From: Hyphomicrobium_A sp963745205
GTDB taxonomy: Bacteria > Pseudomonadota > Alphaproteobacteria > Rhizobiales > Hyphomicrobiaceae
Direction of reading: 5' to 3'
Assembly: GCA_963745205.1 (NCBI GenBank)
Contig: CAVUWX010000007.1
Location: 372,001-436,000 of the forward strand
DNA: 64,000 nt
Each line of letters starts with the position of its first letter. Within the stretch, counting starts at the first letter, position 1. The translations under genes were made by a program, and so were the position numbers. Shown in pieces: positions 27,121 through 36,027 of the stretch. The notes under the pieces were generated by a model. The model had not been told where the DNA came from. It saw only the letters and a program-made list of their open reading frames with translations, and ran no database searches.

Positions 27121-28032
27121 TCAGGTCTCGAGCTTCCCCTCGACGACGCGCACGGCATGCCCCCCAATGCGCACGGTTGAAAGCTTGCCGCCCTCGACGA
27201 TGAGCGTGAGGGTAATCGAGCTCGGCCGCCCCATCTCGTGACCCTGCTCGATCACCCGCTTGTGGGGACCATCGGGGAGGCCGTCGAACGCGTACACCAC
27301 CCCAGCCAACCCGACTGCCGCCGAACCCGTCGCTGGATCTTCGGGCACGCCGAGTTGCGGGGCAAACATGCGCGCGTGGAACGAGCAGCCGGTGTGCACG
27401 CACTGGCGCGTATAGAGATAGACGCCATCGATCTCGCTCTGCGGGAACGTGCCTTGCCACAGCGCGGCGTTGACGCGGGCCCTGGCGATCGCCTCGAGGC
27501 TAGTCACGGGTATGAAGGCGAACCTGTTGCCGCCTGCGACGCGCAGCGCGGTGTGGTTCTCGAACCCGATCTCGCGCGGAAGCAATCCCAGTGCGTCCGC
27601 CAGCCGGTCGCGGGCGGCGAGCGTGCCCGTCATCTCCGGGAGCTTGGGGGCATCGAACTCCGCGAATGGCGCCTGACCGCCACGCAGCCGCACGCCTACG
27701 CGCACCGTGCCGATCCCTTCTTCGAGTACAATGATGGCGTCGCGCTCACCGTTCACGAGCGAATTTCGCAGCTCCGCCAGCAGGATCGCCGTGCCAACCG
27801 TGGGATGGCCGGCGAAGGGCAGCTCTCGTCCCGGCGTGAAGATGCGGACTTTGGCCGAATGCGTGAGATTCTCCGGCTTCAGCAGGAACACCGTCTCCGA
27901 CAGGTTCAGCTCGCGCGCGATGATCTGCATTTGTTTGCCGTCGAGCGCATCGGCATCGTGCACGACGGCGAGAGGATTGCCGCCGAAGCGGCGTTCGGTG
28001 AACACGTCGAGCGTGTGAAGTCTGAGCGCCAT
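27121..28032 (-). CDS. PhzF-family isomerase-like protein
   Basis: The 303-residue protein opens LRLHTLDVFTERRFGGNPLA, has the conserved acidic ELNLSETVFL segment (Glu at the PhzF active-site position), the RIFTPGRELPFAGHPTVGTA block and a C-terminal-domain copy MFAPQLGVPEDPATGSA. PhzF proteins are two-domain, diaminopimelate-epimerase-like enzymes; most members have unknown substrates, and no phenazine genes are nearby. The ATG at 28032 gives the usual start. A Nudix gene lies 52 bases upstream on the same strand, so they are probably cotranscribed. Confidence 0.9.
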   Translation of the reverse strand: MALRLHTLDVFTERRFGGNPLAVVHDADALDGKQMQIIARELNLSETVFLLKPENLTHSAKVRIFTPGRELPFAGHPTVGTAILLAELRNSLVNGERDAIIVLEEGIGTVRVGVRLRGGQAPFAEFDAPKLPEMTGTLAARDRLADALGLLPREIGFENHTALRVAGGNRFAFIPVTSLEAIARARVNAALWQGTFPQSEIDGVYLYTRQCVHTGCSFHARMFAPQLGVPEDPATGSAAVGLAGVVYAFDGLPDGPHKRVIEQGHEMGRPSSITLTLIVEGGKLSTVRIGGHAVRVVEGKLET

Positions 28033-28084
28033 GCGACTGCGGTCCTCGCGGAGCGCGCGCACTCTGCCGCAATTGCGGTGACGG

Positions 28085-28807
28085 TCAAGCGGATAAAACG
28101 AGCCGCAGCTTCGCCCTGGCATAGGGCAGGATGGTCGGATCGTCGACCTCGGCCAGGTCGCGCACGATCACGACGTCGGCGAGCTCCGGGTCGGCCTGTT
28201 GCGCTACGTGGGCGAGGATGCGCTCGCGCAGCGCCTGTGCGGAAAGAGAGCTTTGCCACTCGATCGCAATCGAGACGAGGGGGCCGGAGAACGTGACGAC
28301 GTAGCCCAGGCGGCGTTCGAGGGCGGCTCCTACGAGCCCCGTCTCCTCTTCGAGCTCGCGCGCAATGCTTGCATCGATGTCGACCATTCCGCTCGTCGTG
28401 TCCGATGGGTCGATGAGCCCACTCGGCGGATAGGCAAACCCGGCGTTGAGATGGCCCTCGCTCTGGCGCCCGAGCAGCACGCAGTCATCGGATGAGCGGA
28501 TGAGGGAAGACCCGAAACCGTCGCGCATGGGCCCTTCGGCGCCGTGCTCGCGCCAATAGAGAAAGCTTTTGAAGTCGGTGCGCGCGAACGTACCAGTGAG
28601 CGACCCCTCATGCAGTTCATGCGCGGTGAGCACGTGCACCGGACCGTCGAACAGCTTCGGCCGCTCGACCCGAGCCCGCTGCCAATGCGCGGCGATGGCG
28701 TCGCGGTGACGCTCGGCGTAGCTCCACGGCTCAGCGCTCAAGGCGAGCGTGCAACGGGCGACGCGGGCCGAGGTGCCATCGGTCGTGCATAATCTTTGCG
28801 GCTGCAT
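28085..28807 (-). CDS. Nudix hydrolase
   Basis: The 240-residue protein contains a Nudix-box core (SIARELEEETGLVG) after GFAYPPSGLIDPSD. The REXXEE metal-binding helix is intact, but the upstream G-x5-E half of the box is degenerate (Asp residues where Glu is usual). Members hydrolyse nucleoside diphosphates linked to other groups; the substrate is unknown. The ATG at 28807 has an AGAGGC site. Confidence 0.8.
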   Translation of the reverse strand: MQPQRLCTTDGTSARVARCTLALSAEPWSYAERHRDAIAAHWQRARVERPKLFDGPVHVLTAHELHEGSLTGTFARTDFKSFLYWREHGAEGPMRDGFGSSLIRSSDDCVLLGRQSEGHLNAGFAYPPSGLIDPSDTTSGMVDIDASIARELEEETGLVGAALERRLGYVVTFSGPLVSIAIEWQSSLSAQALRERILAHVAQQADPELADVVIVRDLAEVDDPTILPYARAKLRLVLSA

Positions 28808-29287
28808 GCGGCCTCTTTGCTCTCCAAAAGAGCACAACAATTCGGAGGCTTATCTCCGAAAGATTAAAAGTGAAATCATAATTCCGCCGCGCCAAAACCA
28901 CGCTGCGTCCACGATCGAAGTGTGGAATTCACTCGCGAACACGAGGGAGGGGGCTGCAAGGGTATCGCTTCTGCAGCTCCCAGGAAAACGCCGAGGGGAA
29001 GTCTAGAAAATCTCAAGAAGCGCGCAGGCGCGCCCGGGCTCTCTTTGCTCGCGGCGCGCACGCCGCAACGTCATCGAATCCGGCGGCGCTATCGCAACGT
29101 AGCGCCGCTGGAGCGGGCGGCAGAGGTCCCCGCTTCTCTGCCGTCCGTTTCCTGCGAGTGCTCGTCGCGAAGCGCAGCTTCCAGTCGAGCCCCGCCCGGA
29201 AGGCTCGCGCGGCCGTAGCCACACGCTACCCTCCCCAAAGCGGCCGCGCGGGTCTTCTGTGGCAGGCTGCAAAGGCTAACGCCGCAC
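28808..29287. other. Intergenic stretch without a supported gene
   Basis: About 480 bases. The left end contains the promoter region of the Nudix-PhzF pair. Arg/Pro/Ala-rich frames on both strands look like GC-driven artefacts. I see no RNA gene or repeat. Confidence 0.4.
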
Positions 29288-29518
29288 TTAGAGGCAGCCC
29301 AATTCCTTCGAGCCGCACGTGTAGTAGCTGAGCATCTCCGACGCACAGCACGGCTGACCCACGCCGCAACGCCAGGTCTTGATCTTCCCGCTCGCCAGTT
29401 TGTGCTTGCACACCTTGGTGGCCGCCTTCGCCGCCTGCGCGGTCGAATGCGTGCCGAGCGCGAACTGCGTCGCGATGATCGCGATTGCCAGCGCGACGAA
29501 AGCCAATTTACGCAACAT
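29288..29518 (-). CDS. Small secreted cysteine-rich protein
   Basis: The 76-residue product has a signal peptide (MLRKLAFVALAIAIIATQFA) and a mature part with six Cys (VCKHKL, WRCGVGQPCC, YYTCGSKELGC). The ATG at 29518 follows GGGAGT. The gene sits just downstream of ilvC on the same strand but is unlikely to be functionally tied to it. Function unknown. Confidence 0.65.
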   Translation of the reverse strand: MLRKLAFVALAIAIIATQFALGTHSTAQAAKAATKVCKHKLASGKIKTWRCGVGQPCCASEMLSYYTCGSKELGCL

Positions 29519-29595
29519 AACGCTTACTCCCACGACAAAAGCTCCGAGGGCGCATCTTACGCTTCCGCGCGAAATCATTCTGTAGCGGGCGCGCC

Positions 29596-30615
29596 TCAGT
29601 TGCGTGTCTTATCGACGAGAGCTTTCGCCTTGATCCATGGCATCATGCCGCGCAGCTTTTGGCCGACTTCCTCGATCGGGTGAGCGTCGTTCACGCGGCG
29701 GATCGCCTTGAATTTCGGCTGTCCGGCCTTGCATTCGCGTATCCACTCGGAGGTGAAGGCGCCGGTCTGGATGTCCTTCAGGATCTTGCGCATTTCGGCC
29801 TTGGTGCGCTCGTTGATGATGCGCGGCCCGGAGACGTATTCGCCGAACTCGGCGGTGTTGGAGACCGAGTAATTCATGTTGGCGATGCCGCCCTCGTAGA
29901 TGAGGTCGACGATCAGCTTCACCTCGTGCAGGCACTCGAAGTAGGCCATCTCCGGAGCATATCCCGCCTCCACGAGGGTCTCGAAGCCAGCGCGGATCAG
30001 CTCCACGAGGCCCCCGCACAGCACGACCTGCTCGCCGAAGAGGTCGGTCTCGCACTCCTCCTTGAAGGTCGTCTCGATGATGCCAGAGCGCCCGCCGCCG
30101 ACGGCCGAGGCGTAGGAGAGAAAGAGGTCGTGCGCGTTGCCACTCCTGTCCTGGTGCACCGCGAGCAGGCAGGGCACGCCGCCGCCCTTGAGGTATTCGC
30201 CGCGCACGGTGTGGCCCGGACCCTTGGGCGCGACCATGCCGACGTCGAGATCGGCGCGGGGTTCGATCAGGTTGAAGTGTACATTCAGCCCGTGCGCGAA
30301 CATGAGGGCCGCGCCCTGCTTCATGTTGGCGGCGAGGTGATCCTTGTAGATGTCGGCCTGCAGCTCGTCGGGGGTGAGCATCATGATGATGTCGGCCCAC
30401 TTGGCGGCGTCCGCCACCTCCATGACCTTCAAGCCTTCCTTCTCCGCCTTCTTGGCGCTGGCCGAGCCCTTGCGCAGCGCGACGGCCACGTCCTTGACGC
30501 CAGAGTCACGCAGGTTCAGCGCGTGCGCGTGACCTTGGCTGCCGTAGCCGACGATCGCGACCTTCTTGGCCTTGATGAGATTGATGTCGGCATCACGATC
30601 ATAATAAACGCGCAT
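29596..30615 (-). CDS. ilvC: Ketol-acid reductoisomerase
   Basis: The 339-residue enzyme converts acetolactate or acetohydroxybutyrate to dihydroxy acids using NADPH and Mg2+. It has the Rossmann motif VAIVGYGSQGHAHALNLRDS and the short class I C-terminal knotted domain with EECETDLFGEQ (metal ligands) and SNTAEFGEY. GAGGGAG precedes the ATG at 30615. It is the last biosynthetic gene of the ilvB-ilvH-ilvC group. Confidence 0.97.
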   Translation of the reverse strand: MRVYYDRDADINLIKAKKVAIVGYGSQGHAHALNLRDSGVKDVAVALRKGSASAKKAEKEGLKVMEVADAAKWADIIMMLTPDELQADIYKDHLAANMKQGAALMFAHGLNVHFNLIEPRADLDVGMVAPKGPGHTVRGEYLKGGGVPCLLAVHQDRSGNAHDLFLSYASAVGGGRSGIIETTFKEECETDLFGEQVVLCGGLVELIRAGFETLVEAGYAPEMAYFECLHEVKLIVDLIYEGGIANMNYSVSNTAEFGEYVSGPRIINERTKAEMRKILKDIQTGAFTSEWIRECKAGQPKFKAIRRVNDAHPIEEVGQKLRGMMPWIKAKALVDKTRN

Positions 30616-30746
30616 GGCTCCCTCTTGGGTTGGGCTCTTGAGGACATTCGGGTTCTGGTGGCGGCGCTCACGGCTAAGCCGGCTTCCGGGCAAGGCGGGC
30701 GGACCCTACTACCTGGCCCGCGGCAATGCCAACGATTGAGGCTCCT

Positions 30747-31295
30747 CTAGAGGCTTGCCGCGCCGCGGCCGATTGCTGCGATGCCGGTGCGGGACACCTC
30801 GACGAGGCCGAGCTCGGTCATGATCTGGATGAACTGTTCGAGCTTGCTCGGCTTGCCGGTGAGCTCGAAAACGAAATGCTCAGTCGAGGTATCGACGACC
30901 TTGGCGCGGAAGATCTCGGCGATGCGTAGCGCTTCGATGCGCTTGTCGCCCTTGCCTGAGACCTTGATCAGCGCGAGTTCGCGTTCGAGCGAATCGGAGT
31001 CCAGCGTCAGGTCGCGCACGCGGTGCACGGGCACGAGCCGCTCGAGCTGATGCTTGATCTGGGTGATGACGTCGGGCGTGCCGCGCGTGACGATGGTGAT
31101 GCGCGACAGATGCTTCTCATGCTCGGTCTCGGTGACGGTGAGGCTGTCGATGTTGTAGCCGCGCCCGGAGAAGAGCCCGATCACGCGCGCGAGCACACCG
31201 GGCTCGTTGTCGACGAGCACTGAGAGCGTGCGCGAGACCACCGCCTGGGCGACGCCGGGGCCGACGTAGTGGCTCTTGGACATGGGCTTGGTCAT
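30747..31295 (-). CDS. ilvH: Acetolactate synthase, small regulatory subunit
   Basis: The 182-residue protein has an N-terminal ACT domain (SVLVDNEPGVLARVIGLFSG, RGYNIDSLTV) that binds valine, and a C-terminal ACT-like domain that activates IlvB. The ATG at 31295 gives normal length; the frame runs on upstream without coding character. 131 bases separate it from ilvC. Confidence 0.95.
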   Translation of the reverse strand: MTKPMSKSHYVGPGVAQAVVSRTLSVLVDNEPGVLARVIGLFSGRGYNIDSLTVTETEHEKHLSRITIVTRGTPDVITQIKHQLERLVPVHRVRDLTLDSDSLERELALIKVSGKGDKRIEALRIAEIFRAKVVDTSTEHFVFELTGKPSKLEQFIQIMTELGLVEVSRTGIAAIGRGAASL

Positions 31296-31302
31296 CGCTC
31301 GC

Positions 31303-31935
31303 CTATTTCTTTTCCGGTGTCTTCTCGGGCGCCTTTTGCTCCGGCACTTTTTGCTCGGGTGTGGGCCCGCGGTTGAGCTTGGGCACCTCGACGCCGGGGA
31401 ACAGCGCCTTGAAGAAGACGGGGAAACCGTCCTCATCCACGACCTTTTTGAATTTCTCCACACGCGTGACCGGGATCTTGTAGGTCGCGAACGCCGCGGT
31501 GATGCGCTGGCCCATGGTCTCCGCCAGCATCTTCGGCTCGGGCGCGCCCATTTTTTTCAGCGTTTCCGGCGGCAGGCGCGAGTAGACGAGCGCCAGGATC
31601 TGCGTCTCGAGGTAATCCTGGGCAATGCACCCTTCGAACGCCTTGGTGTATTCCGACGACAGGCTATGCGTCTTGTAGCAATCCTCGATGTAGTTGAAGG
31701 CCTTCGTCGCGCCTTGCGTGCGCTGAATCTCGGCGATGCGCTGAGCCGCATCCTTGATGTTGGCCGACTGGTCCCAATCGGGTTTTCCGGGCGCGGCGGA
31801 GGCGGGCGCCAGGCAGCAGGCAGCGAACGCGGCCGTCGCGATCGCGCGGCCAAAGTTCGCACGCCAACTGCTTTCCCACCCGCGCCGCGATGGGCTAGGA
31901 GGGGTCTCGACTTGGCCGTGCCGCCGCATCTTCAT
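31303..31935 (-). CDS. Secreted hypothetical protein inside the ilv operon
   Basis: The 210-residue protein has a signal peptide (AIATAAFAACCLAPASAAP), a helical mature domain with conserved-looking Cys (YIEDCYKTH, EGCIAQDY) and a Lys/Pro/Glu tail of EQKxPEK repeats. Its start overlaps the ilvB stop as ATGA, so it is translationally coupled to ilvB. A periplasmic protein between ilvB and ilvH has no obvious role in the pathway. Confidence 0.75.
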   Translation of the reverse strand: MKMRRHGQVETPPSPSRRGWESSWRANFGRAIATAAFAACCLAPASAAPGKPDWDQSANIKDAAQRIAEIQRTQGATKAFNYIEDCYKTHSLSSEYTKAFEGCIAQDYLETQILALVYSRLPPETLKKMGAPEPKMLAETMGQRITAAFATYKIPVTRVEKFKKVVDEDGFPVFFKALFPGVEVPKLNRGPTPEQKVPEQKAPEKTPEKK

Positions 31936-33698
31936 ACCAGCACCTTCCCTTGCTCGCCGATCGCGCGCTCCACTTCCTCCTCGCTCACGTCCTCACCGAG
32001 CAACATCTCGTTGTGCGCCTTGCCCGACGGAATCATCGGGAAACAGTTGGCGAGCGCGGCTACGCGGCAGTCGAAGATCACCGGCCCCTTGGTGCCGACC
32101 ATCTGGCGGATGGCGTCATCGAGATCAGCCGGGTCCTCGCAGCGCATGCCGGTCCAGCCGTAGGCTTCGCCGAGCTTGACGAAGTCGGGCAGACTGTCGG
32201 TGTAGCTGTGCGACAGGCGGTTGCCGTGCAGGAGCTGCTGCCACTGGCGCACCATGCCCATGTACTGATTGTTGAGGATGAACACCTTGACCGGCAAGTC
32301 GAACTGAATGGCGGTCGACGCCTCCTGGATGTTCATCAGGATCGAGGCATCGCCGGCGATGTCGATGACGAGCGACTTGGGGTGCGCGAGCTGCGCGCCG
32401 ATGGCGGCGGGCAGCCCGTAGCCCATGGTGCCGAGGCCGCCCGAGGTCATCCAGTGGTTGGGCTCCTCGAAGCGGTAGAACTGCGCCGCCCACATCTGAT
32501 GCTGGCCCACCTCGGTGGTGATGTAAGTGTCGCGGTCCTTCGTCAGCTCGTAGAGGCGCTCCACCGCGTACTGCGGCATGATCACGTCGCGCGCCGGCTT
32601 ATAGGAGAGCGAATTTTTCGCCCGCCACTGGTCGATCTGCTTCCACCAGGTCTTGTGCGCCGCCTTGTCGAGCTGCGGCGTCCTCGACTTCCAGATGCGC
32701 AGCATGTCCTCGAGCACGTAAGCGACGTCGCCGAGCACCGGAATGTCGACGCGCACGTTCTTGTTGATCGATGAGGGGTCGATGTCGATGTGGATCTTCT
32801 GGGAGCCGGGCGAGAAGGCGTCGATGCGCCCGGTGATGCGGTCATCGAAGCGCGCGCCGACCGCAACCATCACGTCGCAATCGTGCATCGCCATGTTGGC
32901 CTCGTAGGTGCCGTGCATGCCGAGCATACCGAGCCACTGCTTGTCGGAGGCCGGAAAGGCGCCGAGCCCCATCAGCGTCGAGGTGACGGGGAAGCCCGAT
33001 AGCCGCGCGATCTCGCGCAGGAGCTGGCTCGCCTTCGGCCCCGAATTGATCACACCACCGCCCGTATAGAAGAGCGGCTTCTTCGCCGAGATCATCAGCT
33101 CCACCGCCTCGCGCACGACCGCCTGATCCGGCTTGACCTTCGGCTTGTAGGTCTTGTGCCCGATGTTGGACGGGCCCACGTAATTGCCGGTCGCGAACTG
33201 GATGTCCTTCGGGATGTCGACGACAACCGGCCCGGGTCGTCCCGCCTTGGCGATGTAGAACGCCTCGTGCAGCACGCGAGCAAGATCGTTCACGTTCTTC
33301 ACGAGCCAGTTGTGCTTGGTGCAGGGGCGCGTGATGCCGACGGTGTCGCATTCCTGGAAGGCGTCGTTGCCGATGAGGTGTGTCGGTACCTGGCCGGTGA
33401 TGCAAACGACGGGAATGGAGTCCATCAGCGCATCGGTGAGACCGGTGACCGAGTTCGTCGCCCCGGGGCCCGACGTCACCAGCACGACGCCGACCTTGCC
33501 GGTCGAGCGCGCGTAGCCTTCGGCAGCGTGCACCGCTCCGCCCTCCTGGCGCACCAGGATGTGCTTGATCTTATCCTGCTGGAACAGCTCATCGTAGATC
33601 GGCAGCACCGCGCCGCCGGGATAGCCGAAAATGTGCTCGACGCCTTGGTCGATGAGCGCCGTGATCACCATCTCGGCGCCCGTCATCGTGCGTGCCAT
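31932..33698 (-). CDS. ilvB: Acetolactate synthase, large catalytic subunit
   Basis: The 588-residue ThDP enzyme makes 2-acetolactate or acetohydroxybutyrate. It has the FGYPGGAVLPIYDEL start with the catalytic Glu in the RQEGGAVHAAEGYARSTGK region, an FAD-binding central domain, and the ThDP motif GDASILMNIQE...NNQYMGMV. The ATG at 33698 follows TGGAG. First gene of the ilvB-(secreted)-ilvH-ilvC group. Confidence 0.96.
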   Translation of the reverse strand: MARTMTGAEMVITALIDQGVEHIFGYPGGAVLPIYDELFQQDKIKHILVRQEGGAVHAAEGYARSTGKVGVVLVTSGPGATNSVTGLTDALMDSIPVVCITGQVPTHLIGNDAFQECDTVGITRPCTKHNWLVKNVNDLARVLHEAFYIAKAGRPGPVVVDIPKDIQFATGNYVGPSNIGHKTYKPKVKPDQAVVREAVELMISAKKPLFYTGGGVINSGPKASQLLREIARLSGFPVTSTLMGLGAFPASDKQWLGMLGMHGTYEANMAMHDCDVMVAVGARFDDRITGRIDAFSPGSQKIHIDIDPSSINKNVRVDIPVLGDVAYVLEDMLRIWKSRTPQLDKAAHKTWWKQIDQWRAKNSLSYKPARDVIMPQYAVERLYELTKDRDTYITTEVGQHQMWAAQFYRFEEPNHWMTSGGLGTMGYGLPAAIGAQLAHPKSLVIDIAGDASILMNIQEASTAIQFDLPVKVFILNNQYMGMVRQWQQLLHGNRLSHSYTDSLPDFVKLGEAYGWTGMRCEDPADLDDAIRQMVGTKGPVIFDCRVAALANCFPMIPSGKAHNEMLLGEDVSEEEVERAIGEQGKVLV

Positions 33699-33825
33699 CG
33701 CTCCACTCCAGAACAAGAAAACCGCCCAAGCGCGTGAAGGGGGGGTGAAACGGTCCCTTGAGCCCGCGGCCGGCGGCGCAATCAATTGGCGGGCAAACTA
33801 GGCGGCCGAAGGTGCGTGGTCAATG

Positions 33826-34752
33826 CTAGCGATCAATAAAGGAGATAAAATTAGGATCATATGTTTTCATTTCTTTCTCAGATAGCCATTTCCACGCAAT
33901 CATATTGCCTCGTGCCCAGGTAACCTGCCGCTTGGCATACTGCCGGGTCTCGCCCTTTGCCTCCGCCATCGCCTCTTCCTGGCCGATCTCGCCGCGCAGG
34001 TGCCGCAGCAGGGGCCGCACTCCCAGCGCCCGCATGATGGGGAGGGTTGCATCGAGGCCCAGCTCTGCGAGCTTCGCAACCTCCTCCATCGCACCCTCGC
34101 GCAGCATCGCCTCGAAGCGCGCGTCGATGCGCCGATGGAGCTCTTCGCGCGCCGGCGATACGACGAGGCGTATCGCCTCTGTTGCGTCGAGCACGGGCTC
34201 GCGCGGGACCTGCTGCCACTCGAGCAGGGAGACGCCGGACGCCTCCAGCACCTCCAGCGCGCGTACGATGCGCTGCGTGTCGCCCGGCGCCAGCCGCTCG
34301 GCCATACGCGGATCGCGCTCGCCGAGCCTGCGGTGCAGCTCGCCCGGAGCGGCTGCCGCGGCCTCCCCGCGCCAGCGGGCGCGCACGCCCTCCGGCACCG
34401 CTGGCATCGGGGATAAGCCGTCGAGCAACGCCTTGAAGTAGAGCCCGGTGCCACCAACGATGATGGGGCGTAGTCCCTTCTCGTGCGCTTCCGCGAGAGT
34501 AGGCGCAGCATCGGCGGCGTAGCGTCCCGCGGAATAGGCATCGCTGCTGTCGACGAAGCCATAGAGCGCATGGGGAACGCGGGCCTCCACTTCCCGGTTC
34601 GGGCGCGCGGTGAGGATGCGCAGGTCACGATAGACCTGCATGGAATCGGCATTGATCACGATGCCGCCGAGCTCAGCGGCGAGCCGCGCCGCGACGGCCG
34701 ACTTGCCGCCAGCCGTGGGCCCCGCAATGAGGATGGGACGCGCGCCGTTCAT
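33826..34752 (-). CDS. miaA: tRNA dimethylallyltransferase
   Basis: The 308-residue enzyme transfers a dimethylallyl group to A37 of tRNAs that read UNN codons. It has the P-loop IAGPTAGGKSAVA, the NADSMQVYRDLRILTARP segment with the catalytic Asp region, and a C-terminal RQYAKRQVTWARGN motif. It lies 127 bases upstream of ilvB on the same strand's reading direction reversed in order: miaA follows ilvB transcriptionally only if transcription started further right, so I treat it as a separate unit downstream of the porin region. The start at 34752 is chosen over one six codons earlier. Confidence 0.95.
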   Translation of the reverse strand: MNGARPILIAGPTAGGKSAVAARLAAELGGIVINADSMQVYRDLRILTARPNREVEARVPHALYGFVDSSDAYSAGRYAADAAPTLAEAHEKGLRPIIVGGTGLYFKALLDGLSPMPAVPEGVRARWRGEAAAAAPGELHRRLGERDPRMAERLAPGDTQRIVRALEVLEASGVSLLEWQQVPREPVLDATEAIRLVVSPAREELHRRIDARFEAMLREGAMEEVAKLAELGLDATLPIMRALGVRPLLRHLRGEIGQEEAMAEAKGETRQYAKRQVTWARGNMIAWKWLSEKEMKTYDPNFISFIDR

Positions 34753-34815
34753 GCCCCAGGGGTAGCGCAACTACGGCGCGCGAGCCACGCCCGCTGCCCT
34801 CTCGGCTGGCGAGCC

Positions 34816-35400
34816 TCAGTAGTTGATGGTCGTGCGCAGCCCCAGCACCACGGCGTTCGGCACGGCCTTCGCCGGGTCGACCGGATCGGGGACGTGCCCG
34901 CCGGGGTTCCAGAAATACTGGAAGTCCGGCTGGATCGTGAAGCCCGGCACGATCTGGGCGGTGTAGCTCACCTCCAGCATCGCCTCGAAATCGGCGATGA
35001 TCGTGTCGCCCATGGATTTCTGGAAGGCCGAAGTCTCGGAGGAGACGCCCGTGTAGGCGAGCCCGATGCCAAGGATGTCGTCGGGGCGCTCTGCCGCGCC
35101 GCCGGTCGGGTTGCCGAGCACCTCGCCGATATAGTTGACGTGGAAGGTGATGCCCTCGCGCCCCAGCGCGGAGCGAATGCCGCCGGGGTCCGCGAGCTCG
35201 CGCGGCAAGCTAGAGGCAATCGAAGACTCCGGCAGGCCGGGGATGCGGTCGTCTTCCCGCGGGACGGTCTGCGCCGCGGCGGAAAGGCTGCACGCACAAG
35301 CGAGTGCCGCCAACAACGCGCATGTCGACGCGAGCCCGCGCGACCGCTGCGCAGCGCCCGTGGCAAAGTCGCGAGCGATGACCCGCTTCCAGCAAGCCAT
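34816..35400 (-). CDS. OprB-like carbohydrate porin with a large internal deletion
   Basis: The 194-residue product has a signal peptide (ALLAALACACSLSAAAQ), then the usual OprB opening (GIRSALGREGITFHVNYIGE, VLGNPTGG). It jumps directly to the C-terminal barrel region (DDILGIGLAYTGVS ... YTAQIVPGFTIQPDFQYFWN, ending VVLGLRTTINY). Full-length family members are near 420-480 residues, so about half of the barrel strands are missing while the frame is kept. Probably non-functional as a porin. Confidence 0.7.
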   Translation of the reverse strand: MACWKRVIARDFATGAAQRSRGLASTCALLAALACACSLSAAAQTVPREDDRIPGLPESSIASSLPRELADPGGIRSALGREGITFHVNYIGEVLGNPTGGAAERPDDILGIGLAYTGVSSETSAFQKSMGDTIIADFEAMLEVSYTAQIVPGFTIQPDFQYFWNPGGHVPDPVDPAKAVPNAVVLGLRTTINY

Positions 35401-35749
35401 TCCGCCTTCCCTATCCCAAATGACGCTCTTGGCCGCCGTTGGCCGAAGCATCCTCGGGTCCCGCTAGAGGCCTGAAGAGTCGCACAATTCGTCCAGCATG
35501 GTCCTGCATCCCCCGACGTCGTCTCGGGCTGCAGCTTAGTTGCCAACGATTGGTCATATGCAAGATACCGCGGCTCCCGGCAGCCTCTCCCCAATGCCTG
35601 GTGTGACCGGCAAGGCACGTCGGGCGCGGGATTTGGGCGCCCGAACTGGGCACGGTCCGGCGCCGCGGGCTTGTCGCGCCGCGCCGAAGCCGCTAGCCAT
35701 TTACGAAGAGTTCGATATCGCGGCGCCGCGCCGCGCTGGCGAGGTGCAC

Positions 35750-35992
35750 ATGGCAGACGAAGCGATCGTCGCCCAGAAAGGGCCCTATCAGGTCGAGCTC
35801 GCCGAGGGCAAACCCTACTTCTATTGCCGCTGCGGACGCTCCCAAAAGCAGCCATTCTGCGACGGGACGCACAACGGCACCGGCATCGAGCCCTTGCGCT
35901 TCGTCGTCGACCACTCGGGCACGTTCAACATCTGCGGCTGCAAGCACACCGACGATGAGCCGTTCTGCGACGGCTCCCACCTCATGCTCTGA
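35750..35992 (+). CDS. Dual CDGSH iron-sulfur protein
   Basis: The 80-residue protein carries two CDGSH-type 2Fe-2S motifs: CRCGRSQKQPFCDGTH and CGCKHTDDEPFCDGSH, each with three Cys and one His. This tandem arrangement matches the MitoNEET-related type 3 class. Likely a cytoplasmic electron-transfer or cluster-carrier protein. The ATG at 35750 is chosen because upstream residues look non-coding. Confidence 0.9.
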   Translation: MADEAIVAQKGPYQVELAEGKPYFYCRCGRSQKQPFCDGTHNGTGIEPLRFVVDHSGTFNICGCKHTDDEPFCDGSHLML

Positions 35993-36027
35993 ACGGGCGC
36001 GCATCTGCCGAAAGACCCCGGGGGAAG

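Noticed and set aside
35540..35749. Upstream extension of the CDGSH gene
   Set aside because: The added residues are Ala/Pro/Arg-rich without binding site, and the ATG at 35750 gives the usual length.
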